33,466 nt of DNA from CAXQZU01 sp964228555 (lineage in GTDB: Bacteria; Planctomycetota; PLA2; JAEUHO01): assembly GCA_964228555.1 (NCBI GenBank), contig CAXQZU010000068.1, positions 1-33,466 of the forward strand, given 5' to 3'. The translations under genes and the position numbers were made by a program. Shown here piece by piece: positions 1-7,352 of this stretch; within the stretch, counting starts at the first letter, position 1; each line of letters opens with the position of its first letter. The notes beneath the pieces are model-generated. The model had not been told where the DNA came from, searched no databases, and worked only from the letters and a program-made list of their open reading frames with translations.

Positions 1-1189
1 GCCCCGCGCCGGGACGGGCCACGACGTCCAGCAGTGACACGCCGTCGAGCGCAGCAGGCACGGGGGCGCCGACGCGCGCGAGCAGGGTGGGCAGCAGGTC
101 GACGATGCCCACGCTGGCCGTGATCGTGGACGGCCGGTTGAAGGGCGTCACGCCGCCGATCACCAGCGGGATGCGCACCAGTTCCTCGTCGAGGCGCCGG
201 CCGTGGCCCAGCATGCCGTGCTCGCCGAAGGCCTCGCCGTGGTCGGCTGTCACGATCCACAGCGTGTTCTCGAGGTGCCCCGCCTCCTCCAGCCAGGCCA
301 GGGTGCGTTCCAGCTGCTCGTCCACCCAGCGCACGCCGCGACGGTAGGCGGTGACCAGCTCCGAGCAGAGGGCCGCGTCGATGGTCCCGCCCTCGCCAGC
401 CCATGCGTAACGGTTCACGCGCTCGGCGTGAGGGGCGAAGCGCGGCAGGCTGCGGATCGCATCGCGCTGGCCGGCATCGAGCAGCGCGCGGCGCACCAGG
501 TCCACGCTGGCAGGCTCCGGGCCCAGCGCGTCGAGCGAGGCGACATCCGCCGCCCCTGCGCGCACGCGCAGCGGCGGGTGGTTGGCGGCCCCGTACGGGT
601 CGTGGGCCTCGTAGGTGTGGAGCAGGAGCAGCCACGGTGCGTCGGGGGGCGCTTGCGCCAGCCACGGCCCGAGGGTCTCCGGGCCCCGCTGCAGGACGAA
701 GTCGTCCTGCACGGTGTCGAAGCCCTGCCCCAGCACGTCGCGCAGGCTGGGCGGCAGCCCGCCGAAGAAGGCACCGCGGCGGTAGCGCAGGCCCTTCGGC
801 AGCAGTTCCGGCAGGGAGGAGAGCCGCGCGAAGTGAGGCCCCACGTCCTGCAGGTCGAGCAGCCGGTGCTCGTGCGGCGCCAGCCCGGTCAGGAGGCTGC
901 CCAGCGCCGGCACGGTCCACGAGGAGCTGCTCGAGGCCTGCGCGAACCAGGTCGCCTCGCGCGTGCGACGTGCCCGGGCGGGCATGTCGCACCGGCCGGC
1001 CAGCGAGGGCTCGAGGGCATCGCGCCGCAGCGTGTCGATCACGATCAGCAGCACGTTGGGCGGGCCGTCACGACGCGCCGCACCGCGCGCTGCGCGCTGC
1101 GGCTCGCGGTCCCCGCAGCCGGGAACGGCCACCGCGGGCACGCACAGGAGGGCGAGCAGCAAGACGGTGCGCAGCGCTCGCGATCGCAT
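1..1189 (-). CDS. Sulfatase / alkaline-phosphatase-superfamily lipoprotein (3' end cut by window edge)
   Basis: The frame is open from ATG 1189 to the left edge, giving 396 residues without a stop. The N-terminus is a lipoprotein-type signal, with a hydrophobic stretch at about residues 7-22 and Cys25 in VPGC. The sulfatase fold follows: NVLLIVIDTLRRD (about residues 45-57, metal-binding Asp52), then SSWTVPALGSLLTG, the position of the sulfatase nucleophile motif, and VTADHGEAFGEHGMLGHG (Asp316, His317), the second metal-binding motif. The nucleophile position is Thr92, not the Cys or Ser that formylglycine-generating enzymes convert. It may therefore act like LtaS or phosphoethanolamine transferases, which use Thr, or as a phosphodiesterase, rather than as a classic sulfatase. 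It is probably anchored in the envelope facing the periplasm. No Shine-Dalgarno precedes the start; a TATCGT box lies 6 bases upstream. It is divergent from the DUF3179 gene. The family is confident, the substrate unknown. Confidence 0.85.
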   Translation of the reverse strand, partial: MRSRALRTVLLLALLCVPAVAVPGCGDREPQRAARGAARRDGPPNVLLIVIDTLRRDALEPSLAGRCDMPARARRTREATWFAQASSSSSWTVPALGSLLTGLAPHEHRLLDLQDVGPHFARLSSLPELLPKGLRYRRGAFFGGLPPSLRDVLGQGFDTVQDDFVLQRGPETLGPWLAQAPPDAPWLLLLHTYEAHDPYGAANHPPLRVRAGAADVASLDALGPEPASVDLVRRALLDAGQRDAIRSLPRFAPHAERVNRYAWAGEGGTIDAALCSELVTAYRRGVRWVDEQLERTLAWLEEAGHLENTLWIVTADHGEAFGEHGMLGHGRRLDEELVRIPLVIGGVTPFNRPSTITASVGIVDLLPTLLARVGAPVPAALDGVSLLDVVARPGAG

Positions 1190-1195
1190 GCAGGC

Positions 1196-1201
1196 ACGAT
1201 A
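1196..1201 (-). promoter_or_regulatory. Candidate -10 box (TATCGT) of the sulfatase-like gene, leaderless arrangement
   Basis: On the minus strand TATCGT ends six bases before ATG 1189, in an otherwise G/C-only neighbourhood and with no Shine-Dalgarno. At that distance transcription would begin at or next to the start codon. No convincing -35 is visible, so this is a suggestion from position and composition. Confidence 0.35.
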
Positions 1202-1229
1202 GGAGCGCCAGCAGGGGCGCGCGCACGCA

Positions 1230-1250
1230 ATCCTGCGCGTTGCGCAGGAT
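1230..1250. repeat. Perfect 9-bp inverted repeat in the divergent intergenic region
   Basis: ATCCTGCGC and GCGCAGGAT flank a 3-base centre (GTT). The dyad lies in the 146-bp spacer between the divergent sulfatase-like gene (start 1189) and DUF3179 gene (start 1336). Its place suits an operator for a dimeric regulator shared by both genes. If transcription of either gene starts further out, it could instead be a leader hairpin. No regulator gene is adjacent. Confidence 0.45.
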
Positions 1251-1323
1251 CTTGGGCCTATCGCACTGGCAGCGAGGTTTCCATCGCGCCCGCCGCGCGC
1301 TGCCCGTGCACGCAGGCGCGCGC

Positions 1324-1329
1324 TACGAT
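1324..1329 (+). promoter_or_regulatory. Candidate -10 box (TACGAT) of the DUF3179 gene, leaderless arrangement
   Basis: TACGAT ends six bases before ATG 1336. No purine-rich Shine-Dalgarno lies in front of that ATG, and the surrounding sequence is almost purely G/C. The spacing mirrors the sulfatase-like gene on the other strand. There is no clear -35. Confidence 0.35.
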
Positions 1330-1335
1330 CGTGGC

Positions 1336-2409
1336 ATGCCCGGCTGCGTCCCTCGCCCCGCCTGGCCGCGCGCGCTGGCGCGGTGCGCTGCGCCCGCGAC
1401 GGTGATGCTTGCAGCCTTGGTCGGCACGGGCTGCGGCGAGGCCGTGCCGTCGAGGGACGGGACCGAGGGGCCGCGACCCGCCGTGCGGCCCCTGGCCGGC
1501 CCTGCGGGCTCGGCCTTCCGCTTCCGCGACGAGGCTGTGCGCAGCGAGATCGACCTGCGCGAGGTGGTGCAGGGCGTTCCCGGGCCCGCGCCGCGGGACC
1601 GCATCCCGGCGATCCTCCAGCCGCGCATGGAGGAGGTGTCCAGCGTGCGTCACGTGGGCCTGCACGAGCGGGTGCTCGTGTTCGCCGCCGGCGTGGAGGC
1701 CCACGCCTATCCCGTGCGCATGCTCGATGCGCACGAGCTGGTCAACGATCGCGTGGATGGGGTGCCGGTGCTGGTCACGTGGTGCCCGTTGTGCAGCAGC
1801 GCCATGGCCTTCGACCGGCGCGTGGCGGGGGAGGAGCGCACGTTCGGCGTGAGCGGCTTCCTGTGGCGCTCGGACGTGCTCATGTACGACCACGCCAGCG
1901 AGTCCTTCTGGAGCCAGCTGGATGCGCGCGCCGTGGCGGGACCGCTGGCCGGGACGCGGCTGCCCGTGCTGCCGCTGGAATCGATGACGCTGGCCGCCTT
2001 CCGCGCGGCCTGCCCGCACGGGCGCGTGCTGGGCCCGCGGCAGGCGGGCCGCTCGCCCGAGGACTACCTGCGCGACGCCTACGCCGGGTACCGCAGCCAG
2101 CCCGGCTTGATGTTCGAGGTGGGGGAGCGAGACCCACGGCTGCCCGCCAAGGAGGAGGTGCTGGGCATCGCGCACGGAAGCGAGGCGTGGGCCATCCCCG
2201 TCGCGCGCCTGCGGGAGGCCGGGCGGGGGCCTTGGACCATCCCCGTGGGCGGCGCCGTGTGGACCATGCGCGACGACCCGGAGCAAGACCGCCTGCGCGT
2301 CGAGGACGCTGCCGGCCGGCTCGCGCCCTCGCTGCGCTGTGCGTGGTTTGCGTGGGCGGCCTTCCACCCCGGGACCTGGCTGGCGTCCCGGCCCACCGAC
2401 GCACGTTGA
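1336..2409 (+). CDS. DUF3179 domain-containing (lipo)protein
   Basis: The product has 357 residues. The N-terminal 33 residues form a signal with a basic start and a hydrophobic stretch ending at Cys33 (GTGC, a weak lipobox), so export is likely and lipidation possible. The rest is a DUF3179 domain. The hallmark VTWCPLCSSAMAFDR contains a CxxC pair (Cys150, Cys153). It is followed by FGVSGFLWRSDVLMYD, a SFWSQ segment, the LPLESMTLAAFRAACPHG stretch and DYLRDAYAGYRSQPGL, in the order I know from the family. The biochemical role of DUF3179 is not established; the CxxC pair suggests metal or redox chemistry. A later in-frame ATG at 1405 is possible but would shorten the signal peptide. The gene stands alone: divergent from the sulfatase-like gene and separated from feoA by a promoter region. 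Confidence 0.88.
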   Translation: MPGCVPRPAWPRALARCAAPATVMLAALVGTGCGEAVPSRDGTEGPRPAVRPLAGPAGSAFRFRDEAVRSEIDLREVVQGVPGPAPRDRIPAILQPRMEEVSSVRHVGLHERVLVFAAGVEAHAYPVRMLDAHELVNDRVDGVPVLVTWCPLCSSAMAFDRRVAGEERTFGVSGFLWRSDVLMYDHASESFWSQLDARAVAGPLAGTRLPVLPLESMTLAAFRAACPHGRVLGPRQAGRSPEDYLRDAYAGYRSQPGLMFEVGERDPRLPAKEEVLGIAHGSEAWAIPVARLREAGRGPWTIPVGGAVWTMRDDPEQDRLRVEDAAGRLAPSLRCAWFAWAAFHPGTWLASRPTDAR

Positions 2410-2432
2410 GGCCCCCGCGTCATTTGCTGCCG

Positions 2433-2449
2433 CCGGCCTGCCCGGCCGG
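2433..2449 (+). terminator. GC-rich hairpin between the DUF3179 gene and the feo promoter
   Basis: CCGGCC and GGCCGG form a 6-bp stem with a 5-base loop, 24 bases after the DUF3179 stop. No T-tract follows. It could end transcription of the upstream gene or shape the feo promoter spacer, because it directly abuts the TAAGGT box. Confidence 0.3.
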
Positions 2450-2469
2450 TAAGGTGAGAATGGTTCTCA
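2450..2469 (+). promoter_or_regulatory. feo promoter -10 region with overlapping Fur-box-like palindrome
   Basis: TGAGAATGGTTCTCA (2455-2469) is an inverted repeat with arms TGAGAA/TTCTCA around a 3-base centre. Laid on the 7-1-7 Fur consensus TGATAATNATTATCA it matches 11 of 14 arm positions. It sits 56 bases before the GTG of feoA and overlaps a -10-like TAAGGT (2450-2455). Its A/T content stands out in this genome. Position and sequence both suggest iron-dependent repression of the feo operon by Fur. A DtxR/MntR-type regulator remains possible, as no regulator gene is in the window. Confidence 0.65.
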
Positions 2470-2524
2470 AGATCAGCGACGAGAGCGCCCCGGCACGGGA
2501 CGCCCCGGGCGCTGGGAGGCGATC

Positions 2525-2773
2525 GTGGCGCAGGCCGGCTTGACCCTGGCAGACCTTCCCGTCGGCGCGCATGCGTGCGTCGAGGCCGTGGAGGCGGCGC
2601 CGGGCCTGATGCAGCGCCTGCTGGAGATGGGCCTGACGCCGGGCACCGAGGTGGAGGTGCTGCGCTTCGCGCCGTGGGGCGATCCCATCGAGATCCGCCT
2701 GTGGGGCTACCTGCTCACCTTGCGCCGCTCGGACGCGCGCTGCGTCAAGGTGGCAGGGGCACGTCCGGCATGA
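2525..2773 (+). CDS. feoA: Ferrous iron transport protein A
   Basis: The product is an 82-residue SH3-like FeoA protein, a normal length for the family. It shows the typical run LADLPVGAHACV, then QRLLEMGLTPGTEVEVL and GDPIEIRLWGYLLTLRR. FeoA is a small cytoplasmic partner of FeoB and is thought to modulate its activity. The start is GTG, chosen because a GGGAGG Shine-Dalgarno (2514-2519) ends five bases before it and the reading begins right at the domain. The stop overlaps the feoB start (ATGA), so the two are probably translationally coupled. It is the first gene of a three-gene operon behind the Fur-box-like site at 2455-2469. Confidence 0.93.
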   Translation: MAQAGLTLADLPVGAHACVEAVEAAPGLMQRLLEMGLTPGTEVEVLRFAPWGDPIEIRLWGYLLTLRRSDARCVKVAGARPA

Positions 2774-5130
2774 GCGGCGCCGGCAGCCCGTCCGTGGCGC
2801 GCCCGGCAGGCGAGCGCTGGGTGGCCCTGCTGGGCAACCCCAACGTGGGCAAGAGCACGCTGTTCAACGCACTCACGCACGGGGATGCGCGCACCGGGAA
2901 CTATCCGGGCGTCACGGTGGAACGCAGCGTGGGCTGGCTGCGCGCGGGGGCCGCTGCCGGCGAGGGCGTGCCGCCCGTGCGCGTGCTGGACCTGCCGGGC
3001 ACCTACAGCCTCGCGGCGCGCTCGCCGGACGAGATGGTGGCGGTGGACGTGCTGCTGGGACGGCGTGCGGACACGCCGCGCCCGGATGTCGTGGTGGTGG
3101 TGCTCGAGGCCACCAACCTGCAGCGCAACCTCTACCTCGCCACGCAGGCGATGGAACTGGGCTTGCCGGTGGTGCTGGCCCTGAACATGGTGGACGAGGC
3201 GCGCCGGCGTGGCATCGAGGTGGATGCGGCCGCGCTGGGCCGCGAGCTGGGCGTGCCGGTGGTGGCCACGGTGGCCACGCGCGACGAGGGCGTGGGTGCG
3301 CTGGCAGGGGCGTGCCGCCAGGCGCTCTCGGCGGCGCCGCTCCTGCCGCGGATGGAGTGGCCGCCCGCCGTGATGCGGGCGGAGGAGGCGCTGGCGCGCG
3401 CGCTGCCCGGCCTGCAGCGGGTCGAGGTGCGGCGCGCCCTGCTGGACGTGGGTGGCGAGGCCGAACGCCGGGCGCGCGCCCTGGGTGCGGACGCGGAGGC
3501 GGCCCTCTCGGCGGCGCGGCAGGACCTCGCGGCCGCGGGCGTGCCCGCGGGCGTGGAGGCGATGACCCGCTACGCATGGCTCGGGCCGGTGGTGTCGCGC
3601 GTGGTGCGGCGCACGGCCGAGCCCCGTGCCACGGCCACGGACCGGATCGACGCGGTGCTCACGCACCCGGTGCTGGGCCTGCTCGCGCTGGTGGTCGTGA
3701 TGACCCTGCTCTTCGTCTCCATCTTCTCGTGGGCCGGCCCGCTCATGGACGCCATCGACGGCGGGCTGGTGGGCTGGCTCTCGGGCGTGGCCAGCGAGGC
3801 CCTGCCGGATGGCCTCCTCCAGAGCCTGGTCGTGGATGGCGTCATCGCCGGGGTGGGCGGCGTGCTCGTGTTCCTGCCCCAGATCGTGATCCTGTTCGGC
3901 GCACTGGCCTTGCTCGAGGGCTGCGGCTACATGGCCCGGGCGGCCTTCCTGCTGGACCGGCTGCTGCGCGGCGTGGGCCTCTCGGGCCGCTCGTTCATCC
4001 CGATGCTCTCCTCCTTCGCGTGCGCGATCCCCGGCGTGATGGCGGCGCGCACCATCGACACGCGGCGCGACCGTCTCGCCACCATCCTCGTGGCGCCCTT
4101 CATGTCCTGCAGCGCGCGCATCCCGGTCTACGTGCTGCTGATCGGGGCCTTCGTGCCTGCCCGCGACGTGGGCGTGTTCAGCCTGCAGGGCCTCGTGTTC
4201 GCCGCGATGTACTTCGTGGGCATCGCGGTGGCCATCCCCGTGGCGTTCCTGCTCAAGCGCACGCTGCTGCGGGGCGACACGCCCTCCTTCCTCGTCGAGC
4301 TCCCGCCCTATCGCCTGCCGCAGCCGCGCGTGGTGGCGCGCGCGATGTGGCGCAATGGACGCGAGTTCGTCGTGCGTGCCGGCACCCTGATCCTCGCGGC
4401 CACGGTGGTGGTGTGGGCGCTGGGCACCTTCCCGCGCCAGGACGATCCCGACGCGGCCACGCGCGCCGCGCTGGAGGCCTTCGATGCGGCCGAGGCGCCG
4501 GCGCTCGAGGAGGCCGGGCGCGAGCAGGCGCGGCAGGCACGGGCCCTCGAGCAGGCGCGCAGCCAGCCGGCCGAGGTGCGCGCGCCGGCCGAGCAGGCCT
4601 ACCTGCGCTTCCTCGCGCAGCAGGCCGTGGCCGACGCGCAGCGGGAGGAGCGCCGCGCAGAGGCCGAGGCCGGGGGCGCGGCCCGGGACGCGGGCGAGCA
4701 GCTGCGCCAGTCGTGGCTGGGCCGCATGGGCCGTGCGGTGGAACCCGTGTTCGCGCCCATCGGGTGGGACTGGAAGGTGGCGATGGCCGTGCTGGCCTCC
4801 TTCCCGGCGCGCGAGGTGGTGGTGGGGCAGCTGGGCGTCATCTACGACCTTGGCGACGCGGGCGAGGAGGACGAGGGCCTGCGCCAGCGACTGCAGCAGG
4901 CGACGTGGGAGGACGGCCCGCGCCGTGGCCAGAAGGTGTTCGACCTCGCCTCGGCGCTGGCGCTGATGGTGTTCTTCGCGCTGTGCGCCCAGTGCGTGAG
5001 CACATTGGCCGTGATCCGCCGCGAGGCCGGTGGCTGGGGCTGGGCGGCCTTCTCCTTCGCGCTGATGAGCGTGCTGGCGTGGGTGGCGGCCTATGCCACG
5101 GCGCTCGTCGTGCGCATGCTGGGGGCGTGA
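2770..5130 (+). CDS. feoB: Ferrous iron transporter FeoB
   Basis: The product is a 786-residue inner-membrane Fe(II) transporter. The N-terminal G domain has G1 GNPNVGKST (residues 22-30), the YPGVTVE switch region, G3 DLPGTYSL and G4 NMVDEARR. A helical linker follows, then the membrane region with the gate signatures GCGYMARAAFLLDR, CAIPGVMAARTIDTRRDR and PFMSCSARIPVYVL, and later FPAREVVVGQLGVIYDLG. Residues about 557-650 form an unusual Ala/Glu/Gln/Arg-rich, probably helical or coiled-coil insertion between two membrane segments, where most FeoB proteins have a much shorter loop. The start overlaps the feoA stop by four bases, and the stop overlaps the next ATG by one base (TGATG). Assignment is firm; the insertion's role is unknown. 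Confidence 0.97.
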   Translation: MSGAGSPSVARPAGERWVALLGNPNVGKSTLFNALTHGDARTGNYPGVTVERSVGWLRAGAAAGEGVPPVRVLDLPGTYSLAARSPDEMVAVDVLLGRRADTPRPDVVVVVLEATNLQRNLYLATQAMELGLPVVLALNMVDEARRRGIEVDAAALGRELGVPVVATVATRDEGVGALAGACRQALSAAPLLPRMEWPPAVMRAEEALARALPGLQRVEVRRALLDVGGEAERRARALGADAEAALSAARQDLAAAGVPAGVEAMTRYAWLGPVVSRVVRRTAEPRATATDRIDAVLTHPVLGLLALVVVMTLLFVSIFSWAGPLMDAIDGGLVGWLSGVASEALPDGLLQSLVVDGVIAGVGGVLVFLPQIVILFGALALLEGCGYMARAAFLLDRLLRGVGLSGRSFIPMLSSFACAIPGVMAARTIDTRRDRLATILVAPFMSCSARIPVYVLLIGAFVPARDVGVFSLQGLVFAAMYFVGIAVAIPVAFLLKRTLLRGDTPSFLVELPPYRLPQPRVVARAMWRNGREFVVRAGTLILAATVVVWALGTFPRQDDPDAATRAALEAFDAAEAPALEEAGREQARQARALEQARSQPAEVRAPAEQAYLRFLAQQAVADAQREERRAEAEAGGAARDAGEQLRQSWLGRMGRAVEPVFAPIGWDWKVAMAVLASFPAREVVVGQLGVIYDLGDAGEEDEGLRQRLQQATWEDGPRRGQKVFDLASALALMVFFALCAQCVSTLAVIRREAGGWGWAAFSFALMSVLAWVAAYATALVVRMLGA

Positions 5131-5348
5131 TGGCTCCTTGGCTCGAGGGGCTGCTGGTCGGCCTGTGCGTGGGGGCGGCCGTCGCGTGGCTGGCGTGGCG
5201 CGCGTGGCGCCTGCTGCGCGCTCCGGCAGGGCCGGCGGGGGGCGCTGGGTGCGGGTGCAGCGGCAAGGCCGCCTGCGGATCGCCCGCGGCCGGGGACGGG
5301 GGCGTGCGGCACCCGCCGGCCGAGGGTGCTGCCACGAACCGCCGGTAG
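5130..5348 (+). CDS. FeoB-associated Cys-rich membrane protein
   Basis: The product is 72 residues. One N-terminal transmembrane helix (about residues 7-24, LLVGLCVGAAVAWLAWRAW) is followed by a basic stretch and a short Cys-rich tail, GAGCGCSGKAACGSP, with three cysteines. Length, topology and position match the FeoB-associated Cys-rich membrane proteins found after feoB in many bacteria. They are presumed to assist FeoB, perhaps through metal binding near the pore, but this is not proven. The ATG shares one base with the feoB stop (TGATG), indicating coupled translation and membership of the feo operon. The C-terminal third is low-complexity Gly/Ala/Pro and may be disordered. Confidence 0.8.
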   Translation: MAPWLEGLLVGLCVGAAVAWLAWRAWRLLRAPAGPAGGAGCGCSGKAACGSPAAGDGGVRHPPAEGAATNRR

Positions 5349-5362
5349 CCTGCGCGCGTTGC

Positions 5363-5380
5363 CCTCGTGCGCCCACGAGG
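5363..5380 (+). terminator. Hairpin between the feo operon and the next gene
   Basis: CCTCGTG and CACGAGG pair perfectly (7 bp) around a CGCC loop. The structure begins 14 bases after the stop of the FeoB-associated gene and ends six bases before the GGAGG Shine-Dalgarno (5386-5390) of the next gene. No T-tract follows. It may attenuate read-through from feo or act as a leader hairpin near the ribosome site. Confidence 0.4.
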
Positions 5381-5395
5381 CGCACGGAGGACTGC

Positions 5396-6664
5396 ATGAC
5401 CCTCACCCGCGCCACGATCCTGATGGCCTGCTGCCTGCTTCCCCTCGCTGGCTGCGGCGAGTCCGGCACGCCCTACGGCGGAGGCAAGGCCCCGGACACC
5501 GCGCCCGCGCGCACGGACGCTGCCGCCCCGGAGCCGGCGAAGGCCTCCTGGCAGGCGGCGGCCCGCGACGCCTTGGCGCGCGGTGCGACGCTGCTGCGCT
5601 CGCTGCAGGGCGAGGACGGGCAGTGGGGCGACCCCGAGATCCAGCTGCCCGGCAACGTGGGCTACACGGCCATGGTCCTGGCCGGCCTCTCGGGCTCGGT
5701 GCCGCGCGAGGCCCGTGCCAGCGACGCGGCCTTGTCCAAGGCCGTGGCCGCGCTGCTCAAGGCCCAGAAGGAGGACGGCAGCGTGTGGGACAACCCGCGC
5801 TTCGTCACCTACCAGACCAGCGCGGTGATCTCTGCGCTGTCGATGCTGCGCCGGCCGGACCTCGCCTCGGTCCAGGCGCGCGCGCGGGACTTCCTCGCGG
5901 CCAGCCAGATCCAGGGCAGCAGCGAGGATCCCTCCTTCGGCGGCTTCCCGTACAAGTCGAAGGTGCCCCAGGCCGCCGACCTGAGCAACCTGCAGTTCGC
6001 CGCCGATGCGCTGGCCGCCTCCGGGCTGCCGGCCGACCATCCCGTGTGGCAGCGCATCCAGGCCTACCTCCAGCGCGTGCAGAACCGCAGCGAGGGCAAC
6101 GTGCTCGAGCTGCAGCTGGAGATCGAGGGCGAGAAGGTCACCGTGGTGGCGGGCAACGATGGCGGGTCGGCCTACGCTCCCGACCAGAGCAAGGCCGGGA
6201 CGATCAAGCGCCCGGACGGCAAGGTGGAGCTGCGCTCCTACGGCTCGATGACCTACGCCTTGCTCAAGTGCCTGCTGCTGAGCGGCGTGCAGCCCGCCGA
6301 CCCGCGTGCGGTGGCTGCCCTGGGCTGGATCAGCCGCAACTGGACGCTGGACCGCAACCCGGGCTTCGAGCAGTCCAAGGATCCCACGCTGGCCGGGCAG
6401 CAGGGCCTGTACTACTACTTCTTCACGCTGGCCCGCACGCTGGCGCTCTACGAGCGCGTGACGAAGCAGCCGCTGGTCGTGCATGGCGCGGACGGACGCC
6501 GCCACGACTGGCGCGCCTCGCTGGCGCAGCGCCTCGTCGCGCTGCAGCGGCCCGATGGCGGCTGGCGCAACGAGGTGGCCGAGCGCTGGGACGAGGGCTC
6601 GCGCACGCTGGCCACGGCCTACGCCACGCAGGCGCTGGCGCTGGCGCTGGGCGAGCTGGACTAG
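5396..6664 (+). CDS. Prenyltransferase/squalene-oxidase-repeat lipoprotein
   Basis: The product has 422 residues. A lipoprotein signal ends in LPLAGC (Cys20), followed by a Pro/Ala-rich linker and an alpha/alpha-barrel repeat domain. Repeat hallmarks are visible: LQGEDGQWGDPE, YTAMVLAGL, LKAQKEDGSVWDN, YGSMTYALLKCLLLSG, QGLYYYFFTLARTLALYE and LQRPDGGWRNE. The YGSMTYA...LYYYF combination is one I associate with planctomycete lipoproteins of this fold. They resemble terpene cyclases and prenyltransferase subunits but lack a proven activity; I do not see the DXDD motif of squalene-hopene cyclase. It is probably a lipid-anchored periplasmic protein. A GGAGG Shine-Dalgarno ends five bases before the ATG. 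The next gene starts 4 bases after the stop, so they are likely cotranscribed. Confidence 0.88.
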   Translation: MTLTRATILMACCLLPLAGCGESGTPYGGGKAPDTAPARTDAAAPEPAKASWQAAARDALARGATLLRSLQGEDGQWGDPEIQLPGNVGYTAMVLAGLSGSVPREARASDAALSKAVAALLKAQKEDGSVWDNPRFVTYQTSAVISALSMLRRPDLASVQARARDFLAASQIQGSSEDPSFGGFPYKSKVPQAADLSNLQFAADALAASGLPADHPVWQRIQAYLQRVQNRSEGNVLELQLEIEGEKVTVVAGNDGGSAYAPDQSKAGTIKRPDGKVELRSYGSMTYALLKCLLLSGVQPADPRAVAALGWISRNWTLDRNPGFEQSKDPTLAGQQGLYYYFFTLARTLALYERVTKQPLVVHGADGRRHDWRASLAQRLVALQRPDGGWRNEVAERWDEGSRTLATAYATQALALALGELD

Positions 6665-6668
6665 GCGC

Positions 6669-7352
6669 GTGAGCCTGCGCCGCAGCGCGCTGCTGGCGGC
6701 CCTGCCCGTGCTGGCCGGGGCCGCGGCGCTGTTGCTGGGCGAAGGCGGGGGCCGCGGGCGGCTGCAGGCAGGCGTGGCGATGATGCTGGCCGCGGCAGCC
6801 TGCGGGGCCTTGGCGCGTGGCAGCGCCCGCCAGGCCCTGGCTCGCCTCGCCGCCGCTGCCCCGGCTGCCGGCCTGCTGCTGCTGGCCGTGGGCTGCTGGC
6901 CTGCGCAAGCGCTGGCGGGCGCGGCGCTGGTGGCCGCGAGCGGGGCGTGCGCGCTGGGGCTGGCGGCGCTGGGACGGGCGCTGGGCTCGGGCCCGGTGGC
7001 CGCCGGGCTGGGCGCCGGCTGCGTGTGCGTGGCGGCACTCACCGGCCTGTGGTGGGCCGATCCCGTGTCGGAGGCCGTGCCGCACGGGGCCCGCTTCGCG
7101 TGGCGGCAGGCCGTGCTCGACCTCGACCTCGCCACGGCGTTCGCCTACGACGTGGCCGGCCTCGACCGCTTGCTGGAGGCCGACGTGTACGGATGCGTGC
7201 CGCTGGCCTCCTCGTCGGTGAGGCGGCCGGTTGCTGCGCGTGCGGCGCTGGCGTGGGGGGCGCTGGGCGCGGCGTGCCTGCTGGGCGCAGCCGGCCTCGG
7301 GCGAGCCCGGCGCGGACGCGCGGGCGCAGCCGGCGGCGGGGCCGTGGCGTGA
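6669..7352 (+). CDS. Unknown multi-pass membrane protein
   Basis: The product has 227 residues and no family that I recognise. Hydrophobic Ala/Leu/Gly-rich stretches suggest about five or six membrane helices: residues about 6-22, 35-50, 60-85, 88-105, 110-130 and one near 205-222. Between the last two lies a soluble loop of about 70 residues containing LWWADPVSEAVPHGARFAWR and an acidic segment (VLDLDLATAFAYDV), which might carry the function. GTG 6669 is chosen because it falls just after the upstream stop, in the right frame for the first hydrophobic segment. Its stop overlaps the start of the ThiF-TusA fusion (GTGA), implying coupled translation and a shared job. Coding is supported by this packing and the conserved-looking loop. 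Confidence 0.7.
   Translation: MSLRRSALLAALPVLAGAAALLLGEGGGRGRLQAGVAMMLAAAACGALARGSARQALARLAAAAPAAGLLLLAVGCWPAQALAGAALVAASGACALGLAALGRALGSGPVAAGLGAGCVCVAALTGLWWADPVSEAVPHGARFAWRQAVLDLDLATAFAYDVAGLDRLLEADVYGCVPLASSSVRRPVAARAALAWGALGAACLLGAAGLGRARRGRAGAAGGGAVA

Noticed and set aside
2707..5469. A very long open frame on the minus strand opposite feoB
   Set aside because: It mirrors the codon pattern of feoB in GC-rich DNA, its translation is His/Arg/Gln-rich, and feoB is certain.
4838..7135. A 765-codon minus-strand frame across the feo and repeat-lipoprotein genes
   Set aside because: It crosses three well-supported genes and a promoter region and has no recognisable domain.
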